DNA of 64,000 nt from JALZMG01 sp963755235 (GCA_963755235.1 CAVWJT010000012.1:135100-199099), one strand, 5' to 3'; positions 1 to 9,973 are shown, numbered from the stretch's first letter. A program made the numbers and translations. Notes: generated by a model not told the origin, from the sequence alone.

Positions 1-1082
1 TGGCGGCGTTCGTAGATCCATCCGACGAGGAGGAACAACGCGCCCGTGGACAGGCCGTGGTTGACCATCTGGACGACGCCGCCGGTCAACGCCTGGCTGG
101 TGATGGCGAACGTGCCGAGGATGATGAAGCCGAGGTGGGCGATGGACGAGTAGGCGACCAGTCGCTTGAGGTCCTTCTGCATCGTCGCCACGACCGCCCC
201 GTAGATGATCCCGACCACGCCGAGGGTGAGGAACAGCGGACGGCTCCACCACGCCGCCTCCGGGAACAGGTACAGGCCGAACCGCACCAGTCCGTAGGTG
301 CCCAGCTTCAGCAGCACTCCGGCGAGGATCACCGAGCCGGCGGTCGGCGCCTGGGTGTGGGCGTCCGGCAGCCACGTGTGCAGCGGGAAGATCGGCACCT
401 TCACGGCGAACGCGATGGCGAAGGCGAAGAACAGCCAGCGGCCGGTGGCGAGCGGGAAGTCGGCCCGCTCCGCCAGCGTGACGAGGTCGAACGTGATCTC
501 CCCGACGCCGTTGTCGCGCGCGATGAACACGGTGGCGACGATGCCGACGAGCATGAACGCCGAGCCGGCCATCGTGAAGAGGAAGAACTTGGTCGCCGCG
601 TAGACCCGGTTCTCGTAGCCCCAGCCGCCGATGAGGAAGTACATCGGCACGAGCACGATCTCGAAGAACAGGAAGAACACGAACAGGTCGAGGCTCAGGA
701 AGCTGCCGATCACCCCGGCCTCGAGCAGCAGCAGCCAGGCGAGGTACCGCTTGTGGTCGTGGTGCGGATCGGCGCCGAGGATGGCGAGCGGGAAGAGCAC
801 GCCGGTGAGCACGACCAGCGGCAGCGAGATCCCGTCGACCCCGACGTTCCAGGAGATCCCCCACGGCTCGATCCACGGGTGCTTGCTGACGAACTGGAAG
901 CCGCCTTCGCCGGTCTCGAAGCTGGCGAGCAGCCAGATGCTCAGCGCGCCGGTGGCGACACTGGCGAGCAGGGCGACGAGCTTGACCACCTCGGGGTGGC
1001 GCTTGGAGACGAGCAGCGTCAAGATCGCACCGGCCGCGGGCAGCACGATCAGCGCGGTGAGGATCGGGAAGCCGGGGTCCAT
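1..1082 (-). CDS. nuoM: NADH-quinone oxidoreductase subunit M, 3' end outside window
   Basis: Antiporter-like membrane subunit of complex I that takes part in proton pumping. The reverse strand reads from an ATG at 1082 (MDPGFPILTALIV) through an uninterrupted hydrophobic frame with family-typical stretches such as KVPIFPLHTWLPDAHTQAP and KRLVAYSSIAHLGF, and is still open at base 1. About 360 codons are present, so roughly the last quarter to third of the protein is missing. The start overlaps the nuoL stop as TGATG, so translation is probably coupled. It is the last visible gene of the nuo operon; nuoN would be expected just outside the window. The family assignment is firm. Confidence 0.95.
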   Translation of the reverse strand, partial: MDPGFPILTALIVLPAAGAILTLLVSKRHPEVVKLVALLASVATGALSIWLLASFETGEGGFQFVSKHPWIEPWGISWNVGVDGISLPLVVLTGVLFPLAILGADPHHDHKRYLAWLLLLEAGVIGSFLSLDLFVFFLFFEIVLVPMYFLIGGWGYENRVYAATKFFLFTMAGSAFMLVGIVATVFIARDNGVGEITFDLVTLAERADFPLATGRWLFFAFAIAFAVKVPIFPLHTWLPDAHTQAPTAGSVILAGVLLKLGTYGLVRFGLYLFPEAAWWSRPLFLTLGVVGIIYGAVVATMQKDLKRLVAYSSIAHLGFIILGTFAITSQALTGGVVQMVNHGLSTGALFLLVGWIYERR

Positions 1083-3004
1083 CACAGAATTCCTCGGGCG
1101 ACGACGAACCAGGCGAGCAACACCACGACGCCGAGACCGATGATCCCGGCGTAGGCGCGAACGAACCCGTTCTGGCCCTTGCGCAACTCGCGGGCCGTGC
1201 CCTGCACGACGCGACCAGTGCCGTCGACGGCGCCGTCGACGACGTTGGCGTCGAACCACGCCGTCGCCTCGAACGCCTCGCGCCCGGGCCCGCCGGCGAA
1301 CTCGGTGACCGCGTCGTCGTAGTACCAGGCGTGGGCCAGGATCGCCGGCTCGACGGCCTTCACCCGCCGCTTCTGGTAGACGAGCCAGCCGAGGAAGATC
1401 CCGACCAACGCGATTACGGCGGCGAGCACGAGCAGCAGGTACTTGTTGTCGTCGGCCCACGTGCCGTCGATGTTCGCCTCGCCGAACTCGACGACCGGTT
1501 CGAGCCAGTGCCCGAGCCGATGCCCTTCCTCGCTGAACGGCAACTCGATCCCCCCGCCGACGAACGACAGCAGGGCCAGGACGACGAGCGGGAAGAGCAT
1601 GATCCACGGGCTCTCGTGCGGCCGCTTGTCGCCGCGGGCGCCGTGCTCGGCCGAACGGTCCTGCCAGTGGGCCTCGCCGAAGAAGACCATCATCACCTGG
1701 CGGGTCATGTAGTAGGCGGTGAGCAGGGCGGTGACGAGACCGACGACGTACAGCGCGGTGCTGTCGGCGAGGGCGTACAGGAGGATGTCGTCCTTGGACC
1801 AGAACCCGGCGAGCGGGGGCACGCCGGCGATCGCCAGCCAGCCGACGATGAACGTCGCCGCGGTCACCGGGAGCAGCGGCCGCAGCCGGCCCATCCACCG
1901 CATGTCCTGCTCGTCGTGGAGGCCGTGGATCACCGACCCGGCCCCGAGGAACAGGAGCGCCTTGAAGAAGGCGTGGGTGATCATGTGGAAAATCGCGGGG
2001 ACGTAGGCGGCGGTGCCGACGGCGAGGAACATGTAGCCGAGTTGGCTGACCGTCGAGTAGGCGAGCACCTTCTTGATGTCGTTCTGGGCGACCGCGACGG
2101 TGGCCGCGAACAGCGCGGTGATCACGCCGATCCAGGCGATCAACGGGAGCAACCAATCGGCGCTCACGGTGAGGAGCGGGTTGATCCGCACCATCAGGAA
2201 CACGCCGGCGGTGACCATCGTGGCCGCGTGGATCAGGGCCGACACTGGCGTCGGACCCTCCATGGCGTCAGGCAGCCAGAAGTACAGCGGCAGCTGCGCG
2301 CTCTTGCCGACCGCGCCGAGGAACAACAGGGCGGCGATCGCCGTGGCCGTCGACTGGGCGAGCACGCCCTCCTCGGCGGCGCCGTTGAGCACCTCGTAGT
2401 TCACCGAGCCGAGCGCCTCGAAGGCGAGGAACATGGCGAGCATGAAGCCGAAGTCGCCGACCCGGTTGGTGATGAACGCCTTCTTGCCCGCCGTCGCCGC
2501 CGACTCCCTCGTGTGCCAGAAGGCGATCAGGAAGTACGAGCAGGTCCCGACCCCTTCCCAGCCGAGGAAGGTGACGAGCAGGTTGTCGCCGAGCACGAGC
2601 ATCAGCATCGAGAAGGCGAACAGGTTCATGTAGAGGAAGAACTTGGAGAAGTCGGCGTCGCCGTGCATGTAGCCGATGGCGTAGAGGTGGATGAGCGCGC
2701 CGACGCCGGTGACGAACAGGCACATCGCGATGCTCAGCGGGTCGGCGAGGAACGCCATGTCGATCTGCAGCGAGCCGACCGGCACCCACGTGAACAACGT
2801 CTCGACCTGCACCCGCTCGTCCGCCGGCCGGCTCAGGAGATCGAAGAACACCCCGACCGTGACGACGAACGAAGCCGCCACCATGAGCGTCGCCAGCCAG
2901 CCGGCGCGGGGATCGCCGAGACGGCGACCGAAGACGAGGATGAGCAGGAACCCGGCCAGCGGGAGGGCGGGGATCAGCCAGACGACGTCAGTCACGGGAG
3001 CCAC
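1082..3004 (-). CDS. nuoL: NADH-quinone oxidoreductase subunit L
   Basis: Largest proton-pumping membrane subunit of complex I, 640 aa, the usual length for NuoL. Visible family stretches are LGWEGVGTCSYFLIAFW, the lysine and histidine segment FWLPDAMEGPTPVSALIHAATMV, and AQNDIKKVLAYSTVSQLGYM. The C-terminal end has the long amphipathic and TM region expected of NuoL. The start is taken as GTG at 3004, 1 nt after the nuoK stop; a second GTG three codons downstream (VTDVVW) is an alternative. It lies between nuoK and nuoM in canonical order. Confidence 0.96.
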   Translation of the reverse strand: MAPVTDVVWLIPALPLAGFLLILVFGRRLGDPRAGWLATLMVAASFVVTVGVFFDLLSRPADERVQVETLFTWVPVGSLQIDMAFLADPLSIAMCLFVTGVGALIHLYAIGYMHGDADFSKFFLYMNLFAFSMLMLVLGDNLLVTFLGWEGVGTCSYFLIAFWHTRESAATAGKKAFITNRVGDFGFMLAMFLAFEALGSVNYEVLNGAAEEGVLAQSTATAIAALLFLGAVGKSAQLPLYFWLPDAMEGPTPVSALIHAATMVTAGVFLMVRINPLLTVSADWLLPLIAWIGVITALFAATVAVAQNDIKKVLAYSTVSQLGYMFLAVGTAAYVPAIFHMITHAFFKALLFLGAGSVIHGLHDEQDMRWMGRLRPLLPVTAATFIVGWLAIAGVPPLAGFWSKDDILLYALADSTALYVVGLVTALLTAYYMTRQVMMVFFGEAHWQDRSAEHGARGDKRPHESPWIMLFPLVVLALLSFVGGGIELPFSEEGHRLGHWLEPVVEFGEANIDGTWADDNKYLLLVLAAVIALVGIFLGWLVYQKRRVKAVEPAILAHAWYYDDAVTEFAGGPGREAFEATAWFDANVVDGAVDGTGRVVQGTARELRKGQNGFVRAYAGIIGLGVVVLLAWFVVARGIL

Positions 3005-3005
3005 G

Positions 3006-3323
3006 TCAGCCCTTCAGCTCGACGAGATCGTCGGCGGTGGCGCCCGGGCGGCGGCGGATGATCGCGACGGTGATGCCGATGCCCACGACGACTTCGGCGG
3101 CGGCGATGACCAGGACGAAGAACACCGCGGTCTGTCCGCCGATGTCGCCGAGCCGCTGCGAGAGCGCGATGAAGCTGAGGTTGACGGCGTTGAGCATCAG
3201 CTCGACCGACATGAGGATGACCAGCGGGTTGCGGCGAACCAGCACCCCGACGGCGCCGATGCCGAAGAGCACCGCGCCGAGCACGAGGTACCACGTCGTC
3301 GTGGGCACGACGTCGGCGATCAC
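3006..3323 (-). CDS. nuoK: NADH-quinone oxidoreductase subunit K
   Basis: Small three-helix membrane subunit of complex I, 105 aa. The core segment NPLVILMSVELMLNAVNLSF carries the conserved glutamate of helix 2, and a second glutamate lies in AAAEVVVGIGITV, as in NuoK/MrpC proteins. The GTG start at 3323 is used because it gives the standard N-terminus. Unlike most junctions of this operon, the nuoJ-nuoK junction is not tight: about 90 nt separate them, and most of that is a copy of a 66-bp repeat found again at 17075. Confidence 0.95.
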   Translation of the reverse strand: MIADVVPTTTWYLVLGAVLFGIGAVGVLVRRNPLVILMSVELMLNAVNLSFIALSQRLGDIGGQTAVFFVLVIAAAEVVVGIGITVAIIRRRPGATADDLVELKG

Positions 3324-3341
3324 AGGTCAACCCTCTCGCTG

Positions 3342-3407
3342 ATGCGAGCGAGTGAGCGCCAGCGAGCGAGCGGCCAGCTGCGGCTTGCGTGGCCGGGGAA
3401 CGCAGTC
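3342..3407. repeat. 66-bp dispersed repeat, copy A (nuoJ-nuoK gap)
   Basis: This stretch matches 17075-17140 at 60 of 66 positions in the same orientation. It begins ATGCGAGCGA and ends GGGGAACGCAGTC on the plus strand. It starts 6 nt downstream of the nuoJ stop codon and nearly fills the gap before nuoK. It contains short self-complementary pieces (TGCGT with ACGCA; a near-palindrome around CAGCTG), so it could fold in the mRNA. No coding role is likely. Its identity as a named element is unknown to me. Confidence 0.85.
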
Positions 3408-3412
3408 GGCGA

Positions 3413-3991
3413 TCACTTGTCGGCCTCGGCGACCGTCTCGCGGCGGCGCTGCCGGCGGGTCAGCACGACCGTCCCGGCGACGGCGACGATGAGCAGCACT
3501 GACGTCAACTCGAAGGCGAAGACGTTGTCCCCGAACAGGTTCCGGGCGAGCTGGCGGATGTTGGCGTCGTTGTCGACGACCGCCCCCGCTTCGTCGGTGG
3601 CGCCGGCCACGTCGATGCCGGCGCCGATCCTGAGCGGGGCGGTGTCCCTCGACGAGGCGATCGCGGCGACGAGCAGGCCGACGATCCCGAGGCCCATGAC
3701 CACGGCCAGCGGGCGCTGGATCGGCAGCGGCTCGACCCGGAGGTCCTCCGCCTTGTCGACGCCGAGCAGCATGATCACGAACAGGAACAGGACGACGATC
3801 GCGCCGGCGTAGACGATGATCTGCACCGCGGCCAGGAAGTGGGCCTCCAACGAGACGAAGTGCACGGCGATGCCGAACAGGGTGAGCACGAGGCTCAGCG
3901 CGCAGTGCACCGGATGCCGGCGCACCACCACGCCGACGGCGCCGACGAGCACCATCAGCGAAGCGATCACGAAGACGACGAGCTGGATCAT
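3413..3991 (-). CDS. nuoJ: NADH-quinone oxidoreductase subunit J
   Basis: Membrane subunit of complex I, 192 aa from the ATG at 3991 (MIQLVVFVIASLMVL). Family features are HPVHCALSLVLTLFGIAV and the pi-bulge helix region QIIVYAGAIVVLFLFVIML. As the sequence stands this frame is continuous with nuoI upstream, giving an apparent NuoI-NuoJ fusion. I treat them as two genes: removing one G just before the ATG would restore a TGA that overlaps the nuoJ ATG, the junction style used throughout this operon. The C-terminus is charged (RRQRRRETVAEADK). Confidence 0.9.
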   Translation of the reverse strand: MIQLVVFVIASLMVLVGAVGVVVRRHPVHCALSLVLTLFGIAVHFVSLEAHFLAAVQIIVYAGAIVVLFLFVIMLLGVDKAEDLRVEPLPIQRPLAVVMGLGIVGLLVAAIASSRDTAPLRIGAGIDVAGATDEAGAVVDNDANIRQLARNLFGDNVFAFELTSVLLIVAVAGTVVLTRRQRRRETVAEADK

Positions 3992-4738
3992 CCGGCGCTC
4001 CGTGTGCCACTCGCGGTCGTCGCGGCCGTCGGCCACGTCCTGCGGCGGCTCGGGAGCCCGCAGGCCGTAGCCGAGGTCCGCGCTCCAGCCGACCACACCG
4101 ATGAAGTCGGCGTCGCCCGATGGCGCCGTCGCCCGGACCCAGCCGCTGGTGGCGGCGTCCTCGCCCTCCCGCCAGTCCTCCCACGGCAGCCGCTGCGGCC
4201 GGCCGTCGTCGCCGACGAGCAGCTCGGTCTTGGTGTAGATCGCGTCGTCGCGATTGGTGAAGGAGAACTCGAACAGCTTCGACTCGGTGATCGCCTCGGT
4301 CGGGCACGCCTCGACGCACAGGTCGCAGTGGATGCAGCGGAGGTAGTTGATCTCGTAGACGAATCCGTAGCGCTCCCCCGGCGACGTCGGGTTCTCGGGG
4401 TCGTTGTCGAGGCCGCGCACGTAGATGCACTTGGCCGGGCAGATCCCGGCGCACAGCTCACAGCCGATGCACTTCTCCATCCCGTCCTCGTAGCGGCCGA
4501 GGACATGACGGCCGTGCAGGCGCGGCGGCTTCTCGGCCTTGACGTCGTCGGCGACGTCGGGCGCGGCCAGCGACCCGGTGGCGGTCGTGCCCTCGGGCCC
4601 GGTGTCCTTCTCCTTCCGGCGGCGGCGGGTCACGATCTTCCTGGCGACGCGCCCGCCCGAGTACGGCGCGGTGACCCGCTTGCCGCCGAACAGTCGGTGC
4701 TGCCGGACCGTGACCCCGAAACCTTCGAAGTAACCCAT
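3992..4738 (-). CDS. nuoI: NADH-quinone oxidoreductase subunit I
   Basis: Peripheral-arm ferredoxin-like subunit carrying clusters N6a and N6b. Two 4Fe-4S motifs are present: CIGCELCAGICPAKC and CIHCDLCVEACP. The start is ATG at 4738 (MGYFEGFGVTVRQ), overlapping the nuoH stop as TGATG. There is a basic, disordered insert of about 55 residues before the first cluster motif and a long tail after the second. No stop separates it from nuoJ in the given sequence. The true stop is probably the TGA overlapping the nuoJ ATG at about 3988-3991, hidden by a one-base insertion. Confidence 0.92.
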
Positions 4739-5967
4739 CAGAAGAAGGCTCCCTCGCGCTCGCGGTTGCGCTGGCTCACCCGGAGCGCCCACACCATGAG
4801 GGCGTACGACGTCGCCAGCACGACGAGGGTGACGGCGATGACCGCCCAGGTGTCCCAGTCGTTGTCCCGCCCGACGCGGATCGCGGCGAGGAGCAGGAAC
4901 CAGCCGAGGGCGATCGGGATGAGGACCTTCCAGCCGAGGTCCATCAGCTGGTCGTAGCGCAGGCGCGGCAACGTCGCGCGCAGCCAGACGTAGACGTACA
5001 GGAACAGGAGCACCTTGAGCAGGAACCAGATCGTCCCCTCGAGCCCGCCGGGGATGCCCGGGATGTCGAGGGTCGTGTCGCCGAAGGCGATCGGCTGCGG
5101 CCCGCCGAGGAACAGGGTGACGATCACCGCGCTCATCGTGATCGTGCCCATGAACTCGGCGAGGAAGAACAATCCGAAGCGGATGCTCGAGTACTCGGTG
5201 TTGAACCCGCCCACCAGCTCCTGCTCCGCCTCGACGAGGTCGAACGGCGGACGGTTCAACTCGGCCGTCACCGAGATCATGAAGATGACGAACGGCACGA
5301 CCGCGGTGGCGACGATGTTCCAGTTCGACAGCGTGTCCTGTTCAGTGACGATGCCCGCGGTCGACAGCGTGCCCGCGGTCAGGATCACCGCGGCCAGGCT
5401 CAGGCCGAGCGCGGCCTCGTAGCTGATCATCTGGGCCGTCGACCGCACCGAGCCGAGCAGCGGGTACTTCGAGCCGCTCGCCCACCCGGCGAGCATGTGG
5501 CCGTAGACGGCGATCGACGACACGGCGAGCACGAGCAGGATCCCGATCGGCGGGTCGGCCAGTTGCACTCGCGTCTGCTCGCCGAACCAGGTGACGATGC
5601 CGTCGTCGCCGTCGGTGAAGTCGCCGCCGAGCGGGATCACCGCCCAGACGAGGAAGGCGGGGACGAAGGCGAGGTACGGGGCGAGCTTGAACACGAACCG
5701 GTCGGCCTTGTCCGGGAGCAGGTCCTCCTTGAAGAACAGCTTGACCCCGTCGGCGAGGGTCTGCAGGGTGCCGAACGGGCCGGCCTTGTTCGGCCCGACC
5801 CGGTTCTGCATGCCGGCGATGATCTTGCGCTCGAACCAGACCATGAACAACGTGCTCACGAGGCCGACGACGAAGATCACGACGACCTTGAGCAGGACGA
5901 TGATCAGCGGCGTCCACAGGAGGTCGCCGATCAGCAGCGGATCGAGGGCGAGCACCGCGCTGATCAC
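4738..5967 (-). CDS. nuoH: NADH-quinone oxidoreductase subunit H
   Basis: Membrane subunit that forms part of the quinone site at the junction of the two arms; 409 aa. Diagnostic stretches are ERKIIAGMQNRVGPNKAGPFG, LADGVKLFFKED, and the acidic loop AELNRPPFDLVEAEQELVGG followed by NTEYSSIRF. The GTG start at 5967 overlaps the restored nuoG stop (GTGA). Reading further upstream in this frame only picks up part of nuoG. The stop overlaps the nuoI ATG. Confidence 0.96.
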   Translation of the reverse strand: MISAVLALDPLLIGDLLWTPLIIVLLKVVVIFVVGLVSTLFMVWFERKIIAGMQNRVGPNKAGPFGTLQTLADGVKLFFKEDLLPDKADRFVFKLAPYLAFVPAFLVWAVIPLGGDFTDGDDGIVTWFGEQTRVQLADPPIGILLVLAVSSIAVYGHMLAGWASGSKYPLLGSVRSTAQMISYEAALGLSLAAVILTAGTLSTAGIVTEQDTLSNWNIVATAVVPFVIFMISVTAELNRPPFDLVEAEQELVGGFNTEYSSIRFGLFFLAEFMGTITMSAVIVTLFLGGPQPIAFGDTTLDIPGIPGGLEGTIWFLLKVLLFLYVYVWLRATLPRLRYDQLMDLGWKVLIPIALGWFLLLAAIRVGRDNDWDTWAVIAVTLVVLATSYALMVWALRVSQRNREREGAFF

Positions 5968-8494
5968 ATCCGCTCCACTCTGACGTCGTTGGCCGGCGCG
6001 CGGGCGTCGACGATGTCGGCGATCGACGCCCCCGGCACGTTGAACGGCACCAGCAGCGAGCCGCGGGGCACGCGCGAGGTCGGCGGCCAGCGGGAGCACG
6101 ACGCTCCCCCGCGCCCCGATCACCTGCACCTCGGTGCCGTCGGCCACGCCGAGCCCGGCGAGGTCGAACGGGTTGACGTGCGCCGCGCTCGGCGGCGCCA
6201 GCCCGGCCAAGGACGGCGACATCGCCGTGCCCACCGCCCGGTCGTACAGCTTGCGGCTCACCACGAGGCGGTAGTCGTAGCTGTTGCGGTCGAGGGCACC
6301 GGCCGACGCCGCCTCCGGCCACTCCACCGGGCCGTCGGTGGGCGGCAGCGCGAGCACGCCGTCGGGCTCCTCGTGCCAACGCCTGCCGGGTCGCGCCGGC
6401 GTACGCCGGCACGTGGGCGGCGATGGCGTCGGTGATCGCGTCGAGCGAGGCGAGCTCGTCGGCGACGTCGTCATGGCCGAGCCGCTCGGCCAGTTGGGCG
6501 GCGATCATCCAGTCCGGCCGCGAGGTCCCGGCGACCGTCACCTTCTGGGCCACGGCGGTCACGCGACCCTCGAGGTTGGTGGTCGTGCCGGACTTCTCAC
6601 CGAAGGCGGCGGCGGCGAGCACGACGTCGGCCCGGCGGGACGACTCGGTGAGAAACGTGTCCACGGCGATCACCCGGCGGGCGCCCGCGAGGGCCCGGCG
6701 GGCGAGATCGGCATCGGGGCAGTCGGCGATCGGGTCGACGCCGAGCAGGACGAGCAGGTCCGTGCGACCGTCGGCGGCCGCTTCGAGGATGCCGAGACCG
6801 TCGGAGCCCGCACCGCGGGCGGTCAACCCGAGTTGGAGGGCGCCGACGACGTTCCCCCTGCGGAGGGCCGGCAGCACCTTGGCGTCGGGGCAGGCCTCGA
6901 GCACGGTTCGCAGGGCGGACATCGCCGACGCGGCCGACTCCGCCAGGTTGGCCCGGCCGGCGACGACCACCACCGGTCCGGATCCGAGCTGCTCCTGCAC
7001 CGCGGCGTCGGCGAGGGCGGCCCCGAGCCGGGCCCGGGAACCGGTCTCGACGCGCACACTGCGCCAGGCGTAGCGGGTCAGTCCGGTCTCGATGGGACCG
7101 AGCTCGAGGATCCGGCTGCGCCGCTGCTCGGCGGCGTGGCGCAGACGCAGGTAGAGGACGGGGAGCTCCTCCTTGAGGTCCGGTCCGAGGAGCACGATCG
7201 TCTTCGCCGCCGCCGCTTCGTCGATGGTGGCCCGCGGCAGGTCGAGGAGCTCGGCCGGCAGCCCGTCGCCGACCTGGGCGTCGCGGTGGTCGATGCCGAT
7301 GGCGTCGGCGAGGCGGGCCCAGGCGAAGGCGTCCTCGTTCGTGCCGCGTGCCCCGCCGAGCAGGGCGATGCCGCCCGGCCCGCTCGACTTCACGGTGTCG
7401 GAGATCAACTGGGCGGCGACGTCGAGCGCGGCGTTCCACGTCGTCTCGGCCAACCCGCCCTCGCCGCGCACGAGGGGCGCGCCGAGCCGTTGCTCCGAGC
7501 CCACGGCCTCGAAGTCGAAGCGCCCGCGGTCGCACAGCCAACCCCAGTTCACGGGATCGGAGTCCACGCCCAGGTAGCGCACGAGCTGGTCGCGGCTGGA
7601 CTGGACGACGACACGGCAGCCGACCGCGCACGTCGTGCACGTGCTCTCGACCTGCTCGAGATCCCACGGCCGGGCCTTGAACCGGTAGGGCGTGGCCGTG
7701 AGCGCGCCGACGGGACAGATCTGCACGGTGTTGCCCGAGAAGTACGACGCGAACGGTTCGTCGGGGAACGTGAGGACCTGGGTCTCGTTGCTCCGGTAGG
7801 TGAAGGCGATGAGCGGGTCGCCGGCGACCTCGTTGGCGAACCGGGTGCACCGGTCACAGAGGATGCAGCGCTCGCGGTCGAGCAGGACGAGGTCGCTGAT
7901 CGGGATCGGCTTCTCGAAGTGGCGCTTCTCCTCGAGGTACCGGCTCTCGCCCGGGCCGTGGCTCAACGCCTGGTCCTGCAGCGGGCACTCGCCGCCCTTG
8001 TCGCAGACCGGGCAGTCGAGCGGGTGGTTGGCGAGGAGCAGCTCGAGCACGCCCTCCTGGGCCCGCTTCACGCCCTCGGTCGCCGTGCGCACGATCTGGC
8101 CGTCGGCCACGTTCGTCATGCAGCTGACCACCATCATCGGGCCCCGCGGCCCTTCGATCTCGACGAGGCACTGCCGGCACATGCCGACCGGCGTCATCCG
8201 CGGGTGGTAGCAGAAGCGGGGCACGTACACGCCGGCGTCCTCGCACGCGTCGATGACGAGCTGGCCGGGCTGGGCCTCGTGCGGTCGATCGTCGATCGTC
8301 ATCGACAACGTCGTCTTGGGGGGCGGCTCCGGTTCGGTCTCGGGGTCCGCGGCCGACGCCATACCCGCCGTCGACTGCCCGATGTCGTCGCTTGCCGCCC
8401 GCTTCGGTGGCGCGATGTCATCGGCGTGGTCGTCCGCGGCGGCCGTGTCGGCGCCCCCCGTCTGTTCGTTCTTCGTCGCGTCGGAGTCAGACAT
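5964..8494 (-). CDS. nuoG: NADH-quinone oxidoreductase subunit G, two apparent frameshifts
   Basis: Iron-sulfur subunit of the NADH-oxidising arm. Cluster motifs occur in order: the 2Fe-2S set (CYHPRMTPVGMCRQC and a later C), the HxxxC-type motif with CDKGGECPLQDQ, CILCDRCTRF with CPVGAL, and CTTCAVGC at the start of the molybdopterin-like domain. The frame breaks near 6375 and again near 6070-6080; each break needs one extra base removed. Deleting one T near the second restores a natural tail (RVPRGSLLVPFNVPGASI) ending RVERM and a TGA that overlaps the nuoH GTG. The N-terminus has about 60 acidic, disordered residues and overlaps nuoF by 8 nt. Sequence error is more likely than a real break. 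Confidence 0.92.
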
Positions 8495-9872
8495 GGACCA
8501 TCGTTCCGGGGATCGGGTGTCGGTGGACGCCGTCGATGGGCCGGCCGTGTTCGACGTAGTGCTCGAACTCGTCGCGGAACCGCGTGACCGCCGACCCGAT
8601 CGGGCTGACGGCCGAAGGGCCGAGCGGGCAGATCGTGGTCTGGCGCGGCGGCCAGGCGATCCCCGGGCTGATCGACTCGCAGACCTCCATCAGGGTGTCG
8701 AGATCCTCGGTCCGCCCGTGGCCCTCGAGCATCCGCTTGAGGATCCGGTCCAGCCACGTCGTGCCCTCCCGGCACGGGGTGCACTTGCCGCAGCTCTCGC
8801 GGGCGAAGAAGCGCACGATGCGCCAGCACGCCGCGACCACGTCGGTGGTCTGGTCCATGACCACGATCGCGCCCGACCCGAGCATCGATCCGGCCTTGTC
8901 GACGGTCGGCTTGTCGAGCGGGAGGTCGAGGTGCTCGGGATAGAACCACGGCGCCGACGCCCCTCCGGGGATGAACGCCTTCACCTCGCCACCGTCGCGG
9001 ATCCCGCCGCAGTACTCGGGCGCATCGATCAGCATGCGGAACGTGGTGATCCCCTGGGGCACCTCGAACACGCCGGGGCGCTCGACGTGGCCGCTGACGG
9101 CGAACATCCTCATGCCCGTCGACGTCGGCGCGCCGACGTCGTGGAACGCCTGCCCGGACTCGGCGACGATCCACGGCACGTTGGCGAGCGTCTCGACGTT
9201 GTTGACGATCGTCGGCTGCATGTAGAGACCCTTGGACGCGGGGAAGTACGGAGGCTTCAGCCGCGGCATCCCCCGCTCGCCCTCGAGGCTCTCGATGAGC
9301 GCGGTCTCCTCGCCGACGATGTAGGCACCGGCGCCCCACGTGAGCGTGATGTCGACCGAGAAGTCCGTGCCGAGGACGTTCCTGCCGACGAGGCGGTTGG
9401 CGTAGGCCTCGTTGAGCGCCTCGGCGATGCGCTCCTGGGCCAGCGCCATCTCTCCCCGCACGTAGAGGAACGCCTGGGCGGCGGCGAACGCGTAGCACGA
9501 GATCAGCACGCCCTCGATCAGCTGGTGCGGATCGAGCTCCATCAGCAGCCGGTCCTTGTACGTGCCGGGCTCGCTCTCGTCGCCGTTGACGACCAGGTAG
9601 CGGGGGAACACGTCGGGGGGTAGGAAGCCCCACTTGGTGCCGGTCGGGAAGCCGGCGCCCCCCCGTCCCTGCATCTCCGACGTCTTGATCTCGTCGTGCA
9701 CCTGTTGCGGCGTCATCTCGGTGAGCGCCTTGCGCAGCGCCTGATAGCCGCCCGTGCGGACGTAGCCGTCGTAGGTGTAGCCGTCGGCGACGTCGAACCG
9801 CGACGTCACCATCGGCGGTCCCGTCGGCACCAGCCCGGGCACCCGGAAGCTCGGCGTCTCGCTGTCGCTCAC
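8487..9872 (-). CDS. nuoF: NADH-quinone oxidoreductase subunit F
   Basis: NADH- and FMN-binding subunit, 461 aa. The glycine-rich NADH site GRGGAGFPTGTKW, the FMN-region NGDESEPGTYKDR, and the 4Fe-4S motif ESCGKCTPCREGT are all visible. The start is ATG at 9872 (MSDSETPSF). About 100 nt separate it from nuoE, unusually much for this operon, and that gap contains a hairpin. It overlaps nuoG by 8 nt. Confidence 0.96.
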   Translation of the reverse strand: MSDSETPSFRVPGLVPTGPPMVTSRFDVADGYTYDGYVRTGGYQALRKALTEMTPQQVHDEIKTSEMQGRGGAGFPTGTKWGFLPPDVFPRYLVVNGDESEPGTYKDRLLMELDPHQLIEGVLISCYAFAAAQAFLYVRGEMALAQERIAEALNEAYANRLVGRNVLGTDFSVDITLTWGAGAYIVGEETALIESLEGERGMPRLKPPYFPASKGLYMQPTIVNNVETLANVPWIVAESGQAFHDVGAPTSTGMRMFAVSGHVERPGVFEVPQGITTFRMLIDAPEYCGGIRDGGEVKAFIPGGASAPWFYPEHLDLPLDKPTVDKAGSMLGSGAIVVMDQTTDVVAACWRIVRFFARESCGKCTPCREGTTWLDRILKRMLEGHGRTEDLDTLMEVCESISPGIAWPPRQTTICPLGPSAVSPIGSAVTRFRDEFEHYVEHGRPIDGVHRHPIPGTMVHV

Positions 9873-9891
9873 GCCCCGCGGTCCTCTCGAC

Positions 9892-9928
9892 TGTCGCTTT
9901 CCCGCAGCTCAACGGCTGGAGAGCGACA
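9892..9928. other. Imperfect hairpin in the nuoE-nuoF gap
   Basis: TGTCGCT (9892-9898) pairs with AGCGACA (9922-9928). An inner pair CAGC/GCTG extends the stem around a six-base loop. On the plus strand the stem is followed by TTTTT, but no plus-strand gene precedes it. On the transcribed minus strand the A-run comes first. It may be an RNA processing or stability site that sets NuoEF stoichiometry; this is inference. Confidence 0.45.
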
Positions 9929-9973
9929 CTTTTTGTCAGCTTGGCACAAGAGTTGTGGATTTGCGACACGTGA

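Noticed and set aside
5964..6474. Programmed frameshifting in nuoG
   Set aside because: Two separate shifts at unrelated sites in a gene not known to use recoding, alongside many similar indels elsewhere; sequence error is simpler.
6284..8587. A 767-codon plus-strand frame opposite nuoG
   Set aside because: Antisense to nuoG with shadow composition; nuoG has clear cluster motifs on the other strand.
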